From Branchipolynoe longqiensis (Eukaryota; Annelida; Polychaeta; Phyllodocida; Polynoidae): 64,000 bases of DNA. The translations under genes and the position numbers were made by a program. The notes under the pieces are model-generated. The model searched no databases, was not told the origin of the DNA, and was given only the letters and a program-made list of their open reading frames with translations. The stretch covers positions 63,357,593 to 63,421,592 of the forward strand of contig CM059192.1 in NCBI GenBank assembly GCA_030323885.1. The letters run 5' to 3'. Of this stretch, positions 43,607 through 55,035 are shown in pieces (the first letter of the stretch is position 1; every line of letters starts with the position of its first letter).

Positions 43607-43920
43607 CACCAGTGGTTTGAATACTGCTACCTGGTGGTTTGAATACTGTCACCTGGTGGTCTGAATACTGTCACCTGGTGGTTTGAATACTGTCAACTGG
43701 TGGTTTGAATACTGTCAACTGGTGGTTTGAATACTGTCAACTGGTGGTTTGAATACTGTCAACTGGTGATTTGAATACTGTCACCTAGTGGTTTGAATGC
43801 TGTCAACTGGTGGTTTGTATACTGTCACCTGGTGGTTTGAATATTGTCAACTGGTGGTTTGAATACTGTCAACTGGTGGTTTGAATACTGTCACCTGGTG
43901 GTTTAAAGACTGTCACCTGG
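43607..43920. repeat. 22-bp minisatellite, proximal block
   Basis: About 14 copies of GGTGGTTTGAATACTGTCAACT, with CAACT/CACCT variation, immediately upstream of exon 1. Confidence 0.95.
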
Positions 43921-44019
43921 TAGTTAGCTGACTTCCCATAGTCGAAAGGTCTTTTTGTGTGTGTGTGTGCATAATTACAAGAATTATCTATTATATATGT
44001 AATAGTATATGTAACTCAC

Positions 44020-44032
44020 CTGTTAGCTCCAT
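44020..44032 (-). CDS. duplicate first exon of synaptotagmin-family gene
   Basis: Same 13 coding bases and the same GTGAGT donor as 43473-43485, in the second copy of the 547-bp duplication. If transcribed, either copy would splice to exon 2 and give the same protein, so it could serve as an alternative promoter/first exon. Confidence 0.5.
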
Positions 44033-44152
44033 TGTGTACAGACAGTATGTGATCCGAAATATTCATTCCTGGCAGAATGTGTTGATTTAAGGCTGTTACA
44101 CACTGACATGAAGACATGTCCACAGTAAAGGGAAGAGGCCAGCACGGAACTG

Positions 44153-44475
44153 CCACCTAGTGGTTTGAATACTGCTACCTGGTGGTTTGAATACTGTCAA
44201 CTGGTGGTTTGAATACTGTCAACTGGTGGTTTGAATACTGTCAACTGGTGGTTTGAATACTGTCACCTGGTGGTTTGAATACTGTCAACTGGTGGTTTGA
44301 ATACTGTCAACTGGTGGTTTGAATACTGTCAACTGGTGGTTTGAATACTGTCACCTGGTCGTTTGAATACTGTCAACTGGTGGTTTGAATACTGTCAACT
44401 GGTGGTTTGAATACTGTCAACTGGTGGTTTGAATACTGTCACCTGGTGGTTTGAAGACTGTCACCTGGTGGTTTG
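44153..44475. repeat. 22-bp minisatellite, distal block
   Basis: Same GGTGGTTTGAATACTGTCAACT unit as the proximal block, about 14-15 copies. Confidence 0.95.
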
Positions 44476-44480
44476 AATAC

Positions 44481-45253
44481 GCAACTAACATATAAACGTC
44501 ACCGTATAACGTCATCATAGAACGTCACCATGCCTGGGTGTGTACCGCCTAGAACCTTAAGCTGAAAGTGCAGCAGGAAAAGAAAGGATCCCTCCCACGC
44601 AAACACTCTCCCCTCGTCTGCGGGAGAGGTGGTAAGCTTAGGGGGGAGGGGGGGGGGGGGGGGGGGGGGAAGAGGGTAGTCTGAAGGAAAGTGAGGAGAG
44701 TTGAGTCAAAGAATCATGACCCCTAGCTCTGTGGTGACAAGGCGGCATGTAGGAGTCACAAAATTAATCGAGGTTAGAAGGTGAAAAGCCAACCGAACCT
44801 CCCCTTACAGTACTTTCTGAGATCAAACCAGGAGACAGCCGGCAGATTGAGAGGAGATAGAAGAGAGTGGATGAAGCAGGGTCCGAACGGCAAGTGAGCT
44901 CATGGGCTGCTGTAGTAAGGTTAGTATCAGTATTAAGCACCACATACACCACAGCTCCATCCTCCCCTGAGGCTTGTTGGGGCCTGAGCTGCTCAACACT
45001 TCCTGTCTGGTAAGATTACTTGGTCCACCGTCCAGTCGCTGCTTGGTCTTGTAATTGGACTAGATGAACCTAATCGGCTCAGTCATATGCTACAATGGGC
45101 CGGTTCCCAAAGTGATTTCGCCTACTGCTATTCAATTTAGTCTCGGATCACTCTCGTGCTGCGAAATAGCATCAGGATAAATGCATCTCATAAGTGCATA
45201 TATATTGACCCCCACATATATGTCTATAGCTATATGTATATATATGTATGTGC
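44481..45253. other. presumed 5' flank; G homopolymer near 44641-44669
   Basis: Holds a G run of about 29 bases with one interruption. No TATA-like or other promoter element can be assigned. Short frame at 44764-44952 has no domain. Confidence 0.4.
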
Positions 45254-45563
45254 GTTCTCTGTGGCGGAGTGGTTAGAGTGTCTGACTTTTTTTCTAGGTC
45301 AGACTCCTAATCTGAGGGTCGGCAGTTCAATTCCCCATGCCCCCAGCTCTGACAATTTGGATTTCCACCGCTGTGTATAACTTACAGCATCATCAAAGGC
45401 CGGTTGCTCTCATACCATGTCTATGTGGTGTGGGAGGTTAAAAATCCCTTGGGTCGGTAAAAGTGTAGGCTCGGGCTTTCTATCGACCAGCAGTGGAATG
45501 AGGAAGACCAGTTGTCTATGACTGAAATTTCCCCTGCTTAAACAACTAATGGACCAAAAAAAA
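45254..45563 (+). mobile_element. SINE family B, copy 2
   Basis: Nearly identical to 28629-28934 along the whole length, including the class II tRNA-like head and the AGCAGTGGAATGAGGAAGAC tail. Confidence 0.85.
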
Positions 45564-46070
45564 TCAACATATACATATATATATGTACATACACACATAT
45601 ATACTTTATTAGAATCTATATGTATATATGCATGTATTTATACATATAGATAGACATATGTACACATCCATACATATGGATGGTTCATGCATATATAGAC
45701 ACATTCAAATATATATATAAAGAGTTGGCTCCTAGTAAACAGAATAACAAGACTGGAGTGGTTGAGGAGAGTATATATTCTTTGGTGGGAATATGTTAAT
45801 TGCCCACCTAAAATTTCAAATCTGACCATCCCAGCAGGTCTGTAAGCACGAGTGACCAGCCGCAGCTGGTATCAGGGTGGCCAGGAGCCACTCACAGGTG
45901 GCGCCATAGTGGCAGAAGCAGGAACTAACTCTTATGACAGTAGGATAGTAGGTACTAACTAATATATAGAAGAGAACTGATAAATGGTAGTGTCCTTGTT
46001 TATATTCCTATTATAGATTATACAGCACATATATAATATAATATACACACATGACGAGATCTCGCGAGAA
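45564..46070. other. AT-rich stretch, nothing recognised
   Basis: TATATG-type microsatellite words around 45590-45720. No gene or element end. Confidence 0.4.
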
Positions 46071-46305
46071 ATGGCAGTGCCATGCAGGCCTCCTCTTAGC
46101 CATATAACTTCAACATGCACTGTGGCAGTGCCGTGCAGGCCTCCTCTTAGCCATATCATTTCAACATGCACTGTGGCAGTGACATGCAGGCCTCCTCTTA
46201 GTCATAAATCTTCAACATGCCCTGTGGCAGTGCCATGCATGCCTCCTCTTAGCCATATAACTTCAAAAGTGCACTGTGGCAGTGCCGTGCAGGCCTCCTC
46301 TTAGC
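46071..46305. repeat. 48-51-bp tandem repeat, about 5 copies
   Basis: Unit GGCAGTGCCATGCAGGCCTC plus CTCTTAGCCATATAACTTCA and ACATGCACTGT. Confidence 0.9.
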
Positions 46306-46365
46306 AGTGTACACAGTTCAGCTGTTCTTATCAGTAGACGCTAATCTGTTCTTTCTACCTCCGCC

Positions 46366-46585
46366 AGGTGTCCACCTTCCCAGCAACAGATTTCCGGTAG
46401 TCGTTAAACCGAACATATCACGTGGTAAAATCTCAATAAATACAAATTCACGTCTGTCCACAACAGGAGGACCTCGGTTAGTTCCGACACGAGAGGAGGC
46501 TTACGCGATAAAGGAAATGTGTAGTTCAAGGATGTTGGATTGGGGTCAAAAGCTATACAAATTTGATCCTTCCCACTTCTTAGCT
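46366..46585 (+). other. possible orphan exon or pseudo-exon
   Basis: An acceptor-like TTTCTACCTCCGCCAG is followed by an open frame with protein-like composition (NRFPVVVKPNISRGKI, then REEAYAIKEMCSSRMLDWGQ). I do not recognise the family. The frame runs into a SINE at about 46590 and no donor is obvious before it. It could be a real exon, a transposon relic or chance. Confidence 0.2.
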
Positions 46586-46589
46586 GTGG

Positions 46590-46815
46590 TTGGTTGGTTG
46601 TTGGAGTTTTACATCCTGGTAACATCTAAGGTCATAACAGGACAGGTACCGACTTGTGACAGTGCACACTGATAGCCAGTTTATAGTGCTGCCCCACTGG
46701 GAGACCAGGCCGCCAGTACCATGACCTGATATCCCACTCAGTCACATTATCCTGACACTGAGCGAACCAGACCTTGCCCTATCCTAAAAGTGCCGAGGGC
46801 CTGGCTAGAATGCCT
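46590..46815 (-). mobile_element. SINE family A, truncated copy
   Basis: GGAGTTTTACATCCTGGTAA, GTGCTGCCCCACTGGGAGAC and CCCTATCCTAAAAGTGCCGA, body only, reverse orientation. Confidence 0.75.
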
Positions 46816-46914
46816 AGATGTGGAGGGTGCAGTGTCAATTGTCCATGTCCCCCATGCTCCCCCACAGTGTCAATCATTGCTTTGGAGACTCCTGACTTGT
46901 AGGGGACCATAGCT

Positions 46915-47215
46915 GTTTGTGTGTTCGGGTCTTACATCCTAGAAACATGTACTGTCATATCAGGATGGGTACCGACATGTGACAGTGCACACTCAGGACA
47001 ACTCTATTGTGCTGCCCTACTGGAACTGGAAGACCATGCCACTGACAACATAACCCGATATCCCACTGAGTCACATTATCTGAATACTGAACAAACAAGT
47101 CCTTGCTCTTTTAATATCTGATTAATGCCAAATGTCAGGCAAGGTAAAACATATGGATCAATTTTGCAAGTCATTGGCATGACTCAGTCTGGTTTTGAAC
47201 ACAACTTCCCACACA
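46915..47215 (-). mobile_element. SINE family A, copy
   Basis: Reverse orientation from TCTTACATCCTAGAAACATG to the head at TCATTGGCATGACTCAGTCT. Moderately diverged. Confidence 0.7.
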
Positions 47216-47369
47216 GAAAGTGTGTTTGCACCGCGTATATATATAGACGGGTTCGTATTTCTAGCCGCGCAGTGCATTGTGGGATGTTGGGCAGCAAAAT
47301 AGACCTGCGAGAAGCATATGGCACATGCTAAAATATTGACTGATGCTATGAAATCTGCTAGTTTCAGCT

Positions 47370-47545
47370 CATTTATATGTTGTACATAGTTATATTTTGT
47401 AGGTTCAGTTATATGTTGTACATACAATTATATTTTGTACATACAGTTTTATTTTGTACATACAATTATATGTTGTACATACAGTTATATGGTGTACAGT
47501 TATATGTTGTACAGTTATATGTTGTACATATAGTGATATAGTGAT
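47370..47545. repeat. TTATATGTTGTACATACAG repeat, left block
   Basis: About nine diverged copies of a 20-bp TTATATTTTGTACATACAGT-like unit. The same unit is found on the other side of the LINE tail (48330-48390). Confidence 0.8.
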
Positions 47546-47636
47546 ATAGTGATTGGTAGACAGGAAGTGTGAACACTTATTTGTCTCTCATTTTTGCTTG
47601 AGTGCAAGTAATTAGCAACACAAGGAATAAATTAGT

Positions 47637-48290
47637 AGCATGTGGTGAATAAGTGGTCAAATTTCCCTGTATCATCAGCCCATGCTTTTTCTAATCGGTT
47701 CTTGAATGAATTTATTGAGCCGGCATCTATAACATTTTGTGGGAGACTATTCCATATATTTATGATCCTGTTTGAGAAACTGTGTTGCCTTAATTTTGAA
47801 ACGGCTCTGGGTTTTACTAGTTTGAGTGTATGGCCCCGGCTGCCTTCTCTTTTATTCAAGGTGAAAAATTGGTTCATATCTATTTTATCAAAACCTTTCA
47901 TAATTTTAAATACTTCAATTATGTCACTTCTTTTCCTTCTGTCGGAAAGGGTAGGAAGTTTCAATTTCCTGAGCCTTTGTTCATAGGGTAAGTCCTTTAT
48001 AACTGCAACTAGTTTCGTTGCATGTCTCTGAACCTTTTCGATCTCCAGAATATCTTTCCGAAAAATTGGGCTCCAAATTTGTGGACAGTATTCCAAAATT
48101 GGCCTAACAAGAGACTTAAATAGAATGAGAAAATTGTTCTTGTTGAGGCGATGGAAGGTTCTTTTAATTATTCCTACTCTCTGGTTAGCATTTGAGATGA
48201 TAGTCCTCATGTGTTTTTGAAAGGAGAGTTGGGAGTCGAAGGTTACACCCAAGTCATTTTTATAGCTACCTTTTTGCAGGACAGTGTTCT
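47637..48290 (-). pseudogene. 5'-truncated LINE, RT C-terminal region
   Basis: An open - strand frame with DLGVTFDSQLSFQKHMRTII, LILFKSLVRPILEYCPQIWS, LEIEKVQRHATKLV and IINIWNSLPQNVIDAGSINS. These are the conserved C-terminal blocks of CR1/L2/Jockey-type LINE polyproteins. Catalytic RT and endonuclease are absent, as expected from 5' truncation during insertion. The frame itself is free of stops to 47637, so insertion was fairly recent. The exact clade cannot be decided from this end. Confidence 0.8.
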
Positions 48291-48329
48291 GCATAATATA
48301 GGCATAATATAGGCATAATGAGGATATAT

Positions 48330-48395
48330 ACAGGTATATGTTGTATGTACAGTTATATGTTGTACATACAGTTATATTTTGTATGTGTACATAGT
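48330..48395. repeat. TTATATGTTGTACATACAG repeat, right block
   Basis: Three to four copies of the unit seen at 47370-47545, on the far side of the LINE tail. Confidence 0.75.
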
Positions 48396-48399
48396 GGTG

Positions 48400-48719
48400 A
48401 ATGAGCGAGTGCTCATTCGGGGTCATTGCAGGCCACACGGGGCTGCGAGGCCCTCACACAGACACACACACACACACACCCCTTCCTTGCCCCGGGCGGC
48501 GGGGACGGGGGGGGGGGGGGGCAATACACACCATCTGCCACTGACTCCCACTGGCACCTCCCTCACAACTCCCTCCCTCCCACATCACTCATGGCTCACC
48601 AGCCATTCACAGCCCACTGGCACCTCACAATCACCAGCTTCACCACTACCATGGTCAGTCACTCCGCATCACCCATCCGGACTGACCACACCTATAGGAC
48701 ACTGTTGCTATGAACAATT
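48400..48719. other. C-rich stretch with (AC)n and a G run
   Basis: CACACA run near 48460-48478, G run near 48508-48522, then CCACTGGCACCTC duplicates. No gene. Confidence 0.5.
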
Positions 48720-50216
48720 AGAGAACTCGCGATTGTGTGCGGTATCAAGGATGATGAACTGAGAAATCGTTTACTGCAAACTCCAAATTTGTCATTAGAG
48801 CAGTGCATACAAATGTGCCGTTTGAGTGAAAACAGCACAAAACTACTGTCAAGCAACAAGTTCAGAGTTGTGGAACAAGTAGATGCCATAGCAACTGCCA
48901 GTGTCTATCGCAGAATGCCGCTGACACGCCCCCAACCATGGAAACGGCAACAATCAGTGCAATATCGACAATGGATGCCTTCGTCGTCATTCAAATGCAG
49001 TCGGTGTCTCAGGATGTCAGAAAGTAGGACATTTTAGCAAAGTGTGTCGTTCACAACAGCAGCAGCAATGGACTGCATAGGAGAATATGATGTGCCATTC
49101 AAACTAGACACAGGGTCCGAGGCAAATATCATACCGAGAAGCATCTACAACAAGCTGACAGGTGTCAACATACAACCATTGAGATGTCAATTGGTAACTT
49201 ACAGCAGGCAGCGCATCCAACCAGAAGGGGAGACAGAGATAGAAATAAATGGACAGAGATTGAAATTCCAAGTGATGGATGCAGGGAGTGCAATTCTAGG
49301 AAAAGATGCTTGTGTAAACTTACAACTATTAACAAGTATTGACAAATTAACAATACCACAATTTTGCTTCTACAGATGACTTTAAACCAATATACACAAA
49401 TCCAATGCACGCTCAAATCAGCGGACAAGTTGAAAGCTATGTGCAAACAATTAAAAATGCTAATGTCACGAAAATTAAGAACACGCATCCAAACGCTAGA
49501 TATTTACCTGAAACCAAAAATCCCGAAACTACCATTATTACAACATAAACAAGAAATACAAAAGGAATACTCTGATATACATGCTGGAAAAACACACAAC
49601 AAACTAAAAACAGGAGACAGCATAAGATACAAAAATCACAAAGATGCATGGAAACCGGGTAAAATAGTAAGTACTAATACACCTGGATCAAGAGATTACA
49701 AAATAATTAATAATGACCAACATATTTTACAACGAAATCGAAAATTCATTTTTAAATGTCCACCTGAAGCAACAAGTAAATTAAACACAAATAATACACA
49801 ACACACAGACAAAACAAATACGAAAAATTCAAAAGAAGTAAACACAAATATTCCGTACATAACACGATATTGAAGACAATATTTAATTCATCGACACAAC
49901 AATTAAGATGTATCGACAGAGTAAAAACAATCAATTGATGTAATAAAAAAATTAGGTCACAGCATTGACTTTATGTAGAGTACGTTTAATCATTAAGACG
50001 AGTGCAAGTTAACATACAATATTTTGCTTTTGTTTTGAAAAGGAGGTGGTATTGAAATAAGATAATGATGCTAACAATATTGGAATTGGATCTATTGAAA
50101 GGGAGACATAATATATGTATCAGAGGTCAGAGCTCAGACCAGATGATGACCGATGACGTCAGGTCAAGGAGTGTTCTAAATAAACACTTACATTAGATAG
50201 CTCACTGTGTCAACAC
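48720..50216 (+). pseudogene. internally deleted Ty3-type copy
   Basis: Starts inside gag (GIKDDELRNRLLQTPNLSLE), of the same lineage as the 11291 gag. One zinc knuckle is scrambled near 49000. Protease is present in one continuous frame (FKLDTGSEANIIPRSIYNKL through AGSAILGKDACV). The sequence then jumps from about 49370 to the end of integrase (IYTNPMHAQISGQVESYVQT) and its basic C-terminus (RIQTLDIYLKPKI through LQRNRKFIFKCPP), ending at 49873. RT, RNase H and most of integrase are deleted. A purine tract (GAAAAGGAGGTGG) at about 50037 precedes a possible 3' LTR to about 50216. No 5' LTR is seen. Confidence 0.85.
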
Positions 50217-51380
50217 GTCTTTACATGGGCCATCACAACAAACATTAACAGAACTCTCCTTGGCACTGATTGTGGATGCAATGATGTTGCATTGGATTCA
50301 CTTAGATTGGTTGCAAACCGATTGTAGGCAACTCTTCTTTGACATAGCTTTGATCGAACCGATGCAAGAAAGAGCTCATGACGGTCATCCCACTCACTCT
50401 CCCGCTTACTCTCCCTACCCTTCATGAGTGGGAGGGTGGGGGCGAGCAAGAGAGCGAGCGGAAGGGCAGAGAAGCGGGACAGAAAGTGGGAGGGCAGGAG
50501 AGCGAGCAGGAGGTTATGAGAGCAAGTGGGAGGGTCAGAGAGCAAGCAGTTATATATCAATCCATTTACCTCTCTTGTCTTCCTTTATTATTATTTGTAG
50601 CTCCTCCTATATGTATATATGGGTCTTTTCATGGTAAATGGGGCCAATGTGTGACATGAGAGTTAAGAATTAATGTTGTGTATTCCCAATTTTTTTCGCT
50701 GAGTAGCCAACTCTTGTACATATGTACACAAGTAATGTGATGGAAAAGATCATTTAGGTTACCATCTTGTCAGAATAACAACAATTAATTGACTAGCCAG
50801 CCTCAAGGGTGGATGTAACATATAATTCATTAATAACAACAATTATTTAAGAAAATGTAATACATGAAACAATTAATTGTTATGCAATGAGACCCTAAGT
50901 ATACAATTGCACTATAACAAATCTTTACAGGGAAGATATATTCTTCCCAATTTTGAGTTGTGGACATAACACAATAGAAGAAGATACAAAAAAAACAGGG
51001 GACTTTAACTTCAAGAATTTTCATACAGCTTTGTAGAAAAATGTCATTACTAGTTATGGTATTATAAAATAGGCTTACATATGCAACAGTAGCAATTATT
51101 TTCTTAATGAAGCTCTGGTATTCCCAGAATAGCATATTCCCAGACATAACATAGCAAGCAGGGGATAAGCAGGGTAAACCATTGTTATGTCCAGAACCAG
51201 TTTAATCACGATGGAATATTAGAAAAAGATACAAAGATATGTAGGCAAGATGGACATTTTTTTCAAGTGAGTGTCCTTTTATTAGTTTATAGACTAGCGG
51301 GTAATATTCTCTGCAAAATAAAGGTCTAGTAGGCTGAGGAAAAGTACACATTCTCCATGTAACATATTGTAGTGGTCAGT
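50217..51380. other. no gene seen
   Basis: A GAGCGAGCGGAAGGGC-type G/A-rich stretch at 50420-50550, otherwise AT-rich unique sequence. Frames on both strands look compositional. Confidence 0.5.
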
Positions 51381-52200
51381 GTAGTGGTCTGCACTGACCT
51401 CTCAGGCAAGTAACCACATAGACAGGTAGGCGTGGGGAGTGTGTTGATATCAGGGAGCCTAGGTGGTGTAATGGTTAGCACACTGGCCCGGAGTGCAAAG
51501 AGATGTGGGTTCGAGTCCCGCTCTAGGCGCGGTATTTCCCATTTTCATCACCCCCACGACACTGGTTGCCGTGATCAGGATCCTGTACAAGCTTTGCGCT
51601 GTATGGTTGTTGAACCTACCCTGTGTATGTATGTGTTGGTGCATTGCCTGTATGTATGTAATTGTAAGCATTACAAGACTTACAATTCCAGGGGGACGAG
51701 TGTAGTGGTCTGCACTGACCTCTCAGGCAAGTAACCACATAGACAGGTAGGCGTGGGGAGTGTATTGATATCAGGGAGCCTAGGTGGTGTAATGGTTAGC
51801 ACACTGGCCCGGAATGCAAAGAGATGTGGGTTCGAGTCCCGCTCTAGGCGCAGTATTTCCCATTTTTCATCACCCCCACGACACTGGTTGCCGTGATCAG
51901 GATCCTGTACAAGCTTTGCGCTGTATGGTTGTTGAACCTACCCTGTGTATGTATGTGTTAGTACATTGCCTGTATGTATGTAATTGTAAGCATTACAAGA
52001 CTTACAATTCCAGGGGGACGAGTGTAGTGGTCTGCACTGACCTCTCAGGCAAGTAACCACATAGACAGGTAGGCATGGGGAGTGTGTTGATATCAGGGAG
52101 CCTAGGTGGTGTAATGGTTAGCACACTGGCCCGGAGTGCAAAGAGATGTGGGTTCGAGTCCCGCTCTAGGCACAATATTTCCCATTTTCATCACCCCCAC
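51381..52200 (+). repeat. 320-bp tandem array of tRNA-Gln-derived units
   Basis: Two complete 320-321-bp units (51381-51700, 51701-52021) and a partial third, nearly identical. Each begins TGTAGTGGTCTGCACTGACC, carries a 72-bp tRNA-like segment (51457-51528, 51778-51849, 52100-52171) and continues through CATCACCCCCACGACACTGG to TTACAATTCCAGGGGGACGA. The third departs after the CCCCCACGACA block. Confidence 0.9.
51457..51528 (+). other. tRNA-Gln-like segment, unit 1
   Basis: 72 bases with complementary ends (GCCTAGG and TCTAGGC, one mismatch), a D arm identical to tRNA-Gln type (TGGTGTAATGGTTAGCAC) and a T arm (GTGGGTTCGAGTCCCGC). The anticodon region (ACTGGCCCGGAGTGCAAAG) does not form a 5-bp stem with a 7-base loop, so I do not call it a functional tRNA. 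Its A and B boxes could still recruit RNA polymerase III. Copies at 51778 and 52100 share the defect. Confidence 0.6.
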
Positions 52201-52379
52201 GACAATATTAATGCCTTTAAAACACCATATATTTTTAATGACCCTGTTGCCTTTTTTTACTAGGTCACATAAGGCCTTAATCATTTCATATCTATCCCTC
52301 CAAAGTGTAAGAATACCAGTTCTATAAAGAAAATAACTCCTCTACTCTTTCAATAATTGGTCATGACCATTACATACTG

Positions 52380-52578
52380 GAAAATACCAATGACTTACAA
52401 AATTCATACTTCTCACTTCCTAGCTTGGCGCTCAGCATTAATAGGATAGGGTAAGGACTGGTTAGCTCAGAATCAGGATAATGTGACCGAGTTGGATATT
52501 GGGTCATGGTGCTGGGGGCCTGGTTTCCAAGTGAGCCAGCACTATAAAGTCGCCATCAGTGGGTACTAGTGTGTACTA
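52380..52578 (+). mobile_element. SINE family A, truncated copy
   Basis: CAATGACTTACAAAATTCAT through TAGGATAGGGTAAGGACTGG to GCACTATAAAGTCGCCATC. The 3' end is replaced by the Ty3 remnant that follows. Confidence 0.75.
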
Positions 52579-52584
52579 GTGTTT

Positions 52585-54417
52585 ATTGTTCCCAATCTTG
52601 CAAGTCACTGCAAGAACCTCAGGAAGTTACTGGGGAAGAGTGTGGTGTGGCAGTGGCAGGCAGCACATGAAAAGGAGTGGCAGGAGATCAAGCACATTCT
52701 GTCCACCATGCCTGTACTAGCATTCTTCAAGCCAGTATTAGAGACCAAAGTATCGACGGATGCATCAAAGGATGGGCTGGGAGCTGTGCTCCTCCAGCTG
52801 CATGATAAGGAATGGAAGCCGGTGATATATGGGGCCAGAGGGTGCCTGGCCATCGCATACAGGTGTGAGAAGTTTCACCATTAGAGCTTTGGGCTAAAGA
52901 GTGTGATTCTAGACAGGTCACAAACCCCTCATTGTGCTGAGCCAGAAGGCACTCATTGACATGACACCGTGACTCCAAAGGCTGATACTGAAACTGCAGA
53001 GATACAGCTACATCATGGAGTGGACACCTGGCAGGTTACTGTACCTGGCGGACATGCTGTCGAGAGCAGTTGGCAGTGTAGAGGTAAAAAGTGAGATCTG
53101 TGAGGAAATAGAGGCACAGGTCCTAGCAGTGTATGGGGGTCTTCCTACTATGAATCAACAGCTGCATAAAATTGCAGAGGAGACAGCAAAAGATGAGATG
53201 CTCCTCGCTGTTCTAAGATGTATCACAGAGGGGTGGAGAGCAGTTAGTGCATGGCATATGCACACTATAAAGACAACCTATATGTGGTAAAGGGGGTCAT
53301 TCTGAAAGGTAACCGAATGGTCATACCCAGGAGCATGAGGAAGGAGATGCTGGAAAGACTCCATGTTGGGCATCTGGGAATAGAAAAACAGAAGCGTATG
53401 GCTCGAGATTGCTTGTACTGGCGCAACATAAACAAGGGACACTGAAGGGGCTGTACAAGAGTGTGGAGTGTGTCGGTGGTACCGCCCCTCGCAACCCAAG
53501 GAGACCTACCAGCACCTGGAGGAGCATGCCGCACATGGGCCATGGGACAAGGTGGGGCTGGACCTGTTTCACTGGGGTGGATTACTGCTCCAACTATCCG
53601 GAGATCGCACTCTTGACACACGCAAGCTCAGACCAAGTGATAATACATGTCAAGAGCACGTTTGTGAGGCATGGGGTAGGCTACCATGGGTAGTCATGAG
53701 TGACAATGGCATCAGTTTGCATCAAGTGCTTTTAGACAATTCGCCCAGGAGTATGAGTTTGAGCATCTGACGGGCAGTCCATCATACCCCCAATCAAATG
53801 GGAAGTCTGAGCGTGCTGTGGGAATTATTAAGGGGCTTCTCAACAGAACCTGGGAGGATGGAGGACACATCTACCTCACCCTTCTTCAGTACAGGAAGGC
53901 TCCCAGTAAGATGGGCAAGTCCCCGCCTGAATTGCTGATGGGCAGGAAGCTTAGGAGCGAGCTACCAGGTATGACAGTGGGGGAGGTCTGACGACAAGAG
54001 AGTGTGGAGATAGTAAAATGAGAGGAGATGAGAAGCAAACAAAAGGACCCATATGATCAAACAGCAAAAGACTTGCCACCACTGGGCAGAGATGAGGTGG
54101 TGTGAGTGAGAGAGAAGCATTGGGACAGAAGGGCTGTAGTGCTAGAGGTGAGACCAAGGTCATACCGAGTCAGAACGGAGGATGGAGGGGAGTACATCCG
54201 GAACAGCAGGCATCTCCTTCAAGTCAAAGAACCCTACCTACCTGAGTATGAGCATCAGGAGGAGGATACAGGAACAGGAGGAATTGGAGAAGAGCCAGAA
54301 GAACCACTCACAGCAAAGGTGGCAGCAGCCCCTCTAGGAGGCCCAGGGAGCGCAGTGAGCGGTGAAACCGTTCCTTTGTGCCGATCAACCAGACCAGTGA
54401 TCAGGATGGATCTATAA
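52585..54417 (+). pseudogene. degraded Ty3-type pol, second lineage
   Basis: Begins at the RT/RNase H boundary (WQEIKHILSTMPVLAFFKPV, VSTDASKDGLGAVLLQ), then after a stop at 52882 RNase H ends with YIMEWTPGRLLYLADMLSRA. The zinc-binding region (RLHVGHLGIEKQKRMARDCL) and integrase core are in shifting frames: WDKVGLDLF near 53550, a VMSDNG near 53695, SYPQSNGKSERAVGIIKGLL near 53790, then ELLMGRKLRSELPG. A last frame (54106-54417) gives the C-terminus. The sequence differs clearly from the copies at 7399 and 21000, so it is a separate lineage. RT core, gag and LTRs are absent; several stops and shifts. Confidence 0.85.
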
Positions 54418-55035
54418 GACACTAGACTACAATGTTGACCAACTTAACATTGACCACATGTACCTATAGCATAATGACTTGACAACTTTTCGGATCATTC
54501 TAAGTTTTCAATATTTTCACTTTTGTACAAATAGTACTTTTCCAGTGTTCAACCCCATTCCCACAATCACATAGGCTACTTTCTACAAATTGTGAAAATG
54601 TTAAAAACATTGATAACCCTGGAAAAGTGACCCCATTTAAAATCAAATTTAATTATGTGATACGGCTAAATTGCAATCCAGTTGATACGGTTAATGAACA
54701 ATATTTTTTTAAACACAAACACAACCTAAGGTAGATGGATTTTAAACATTTTATTCACATTCAGAATCAGTTTTTATCTTACCCGTGGCAATCTCAAACA
54801 TAATCACAACTTAGCACATTGGCTTTGTAGACATAGGCTTATAGATATTTACAACATTTTACCTTTAAAAACAATGGTCGACAGTCGATTAAATCAAATA
54901 CACTCATACCCTCCTCACCTCACCCCCATGTATATACACATAATATATATAAGGAATGCAAGTGTTCAAATTATACACTTCCTAATTATTTCTCGCATTT
55001 CATCTACAACATAAATATTCATTCAACTCAATATC
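54418..55035. other. no gene seen
   Basis: AT-rich unique sequence. Confidence 0.5.

Larger units (their letters stand above)
43372..44475. repeat. 547-bp tandem duplication containing first exon
   Basis: 43372-43920 and 43921-44475 are the same segment twice: AGTTAGCTGACTTCCCATAG, a (GT)n run, the first coding exon with its donor, a conserved 5' flank, and a 22-bp minisatellite. Differences are few substitutions and a shorter GT run in the second copy. Confidence 0.9.

Noticed and set aside
49164..49934. - strand frames over the 48.7-50.2 kb copy
   Set aside because: Antisense of Ty3 protease and integrase fragments.
51457..52171. Three functional tRNA-Gln genes
   Set aside because: The anticodon arm cannot form a proper stem and loop, all three share the defect, and a SINE-like tail follows.
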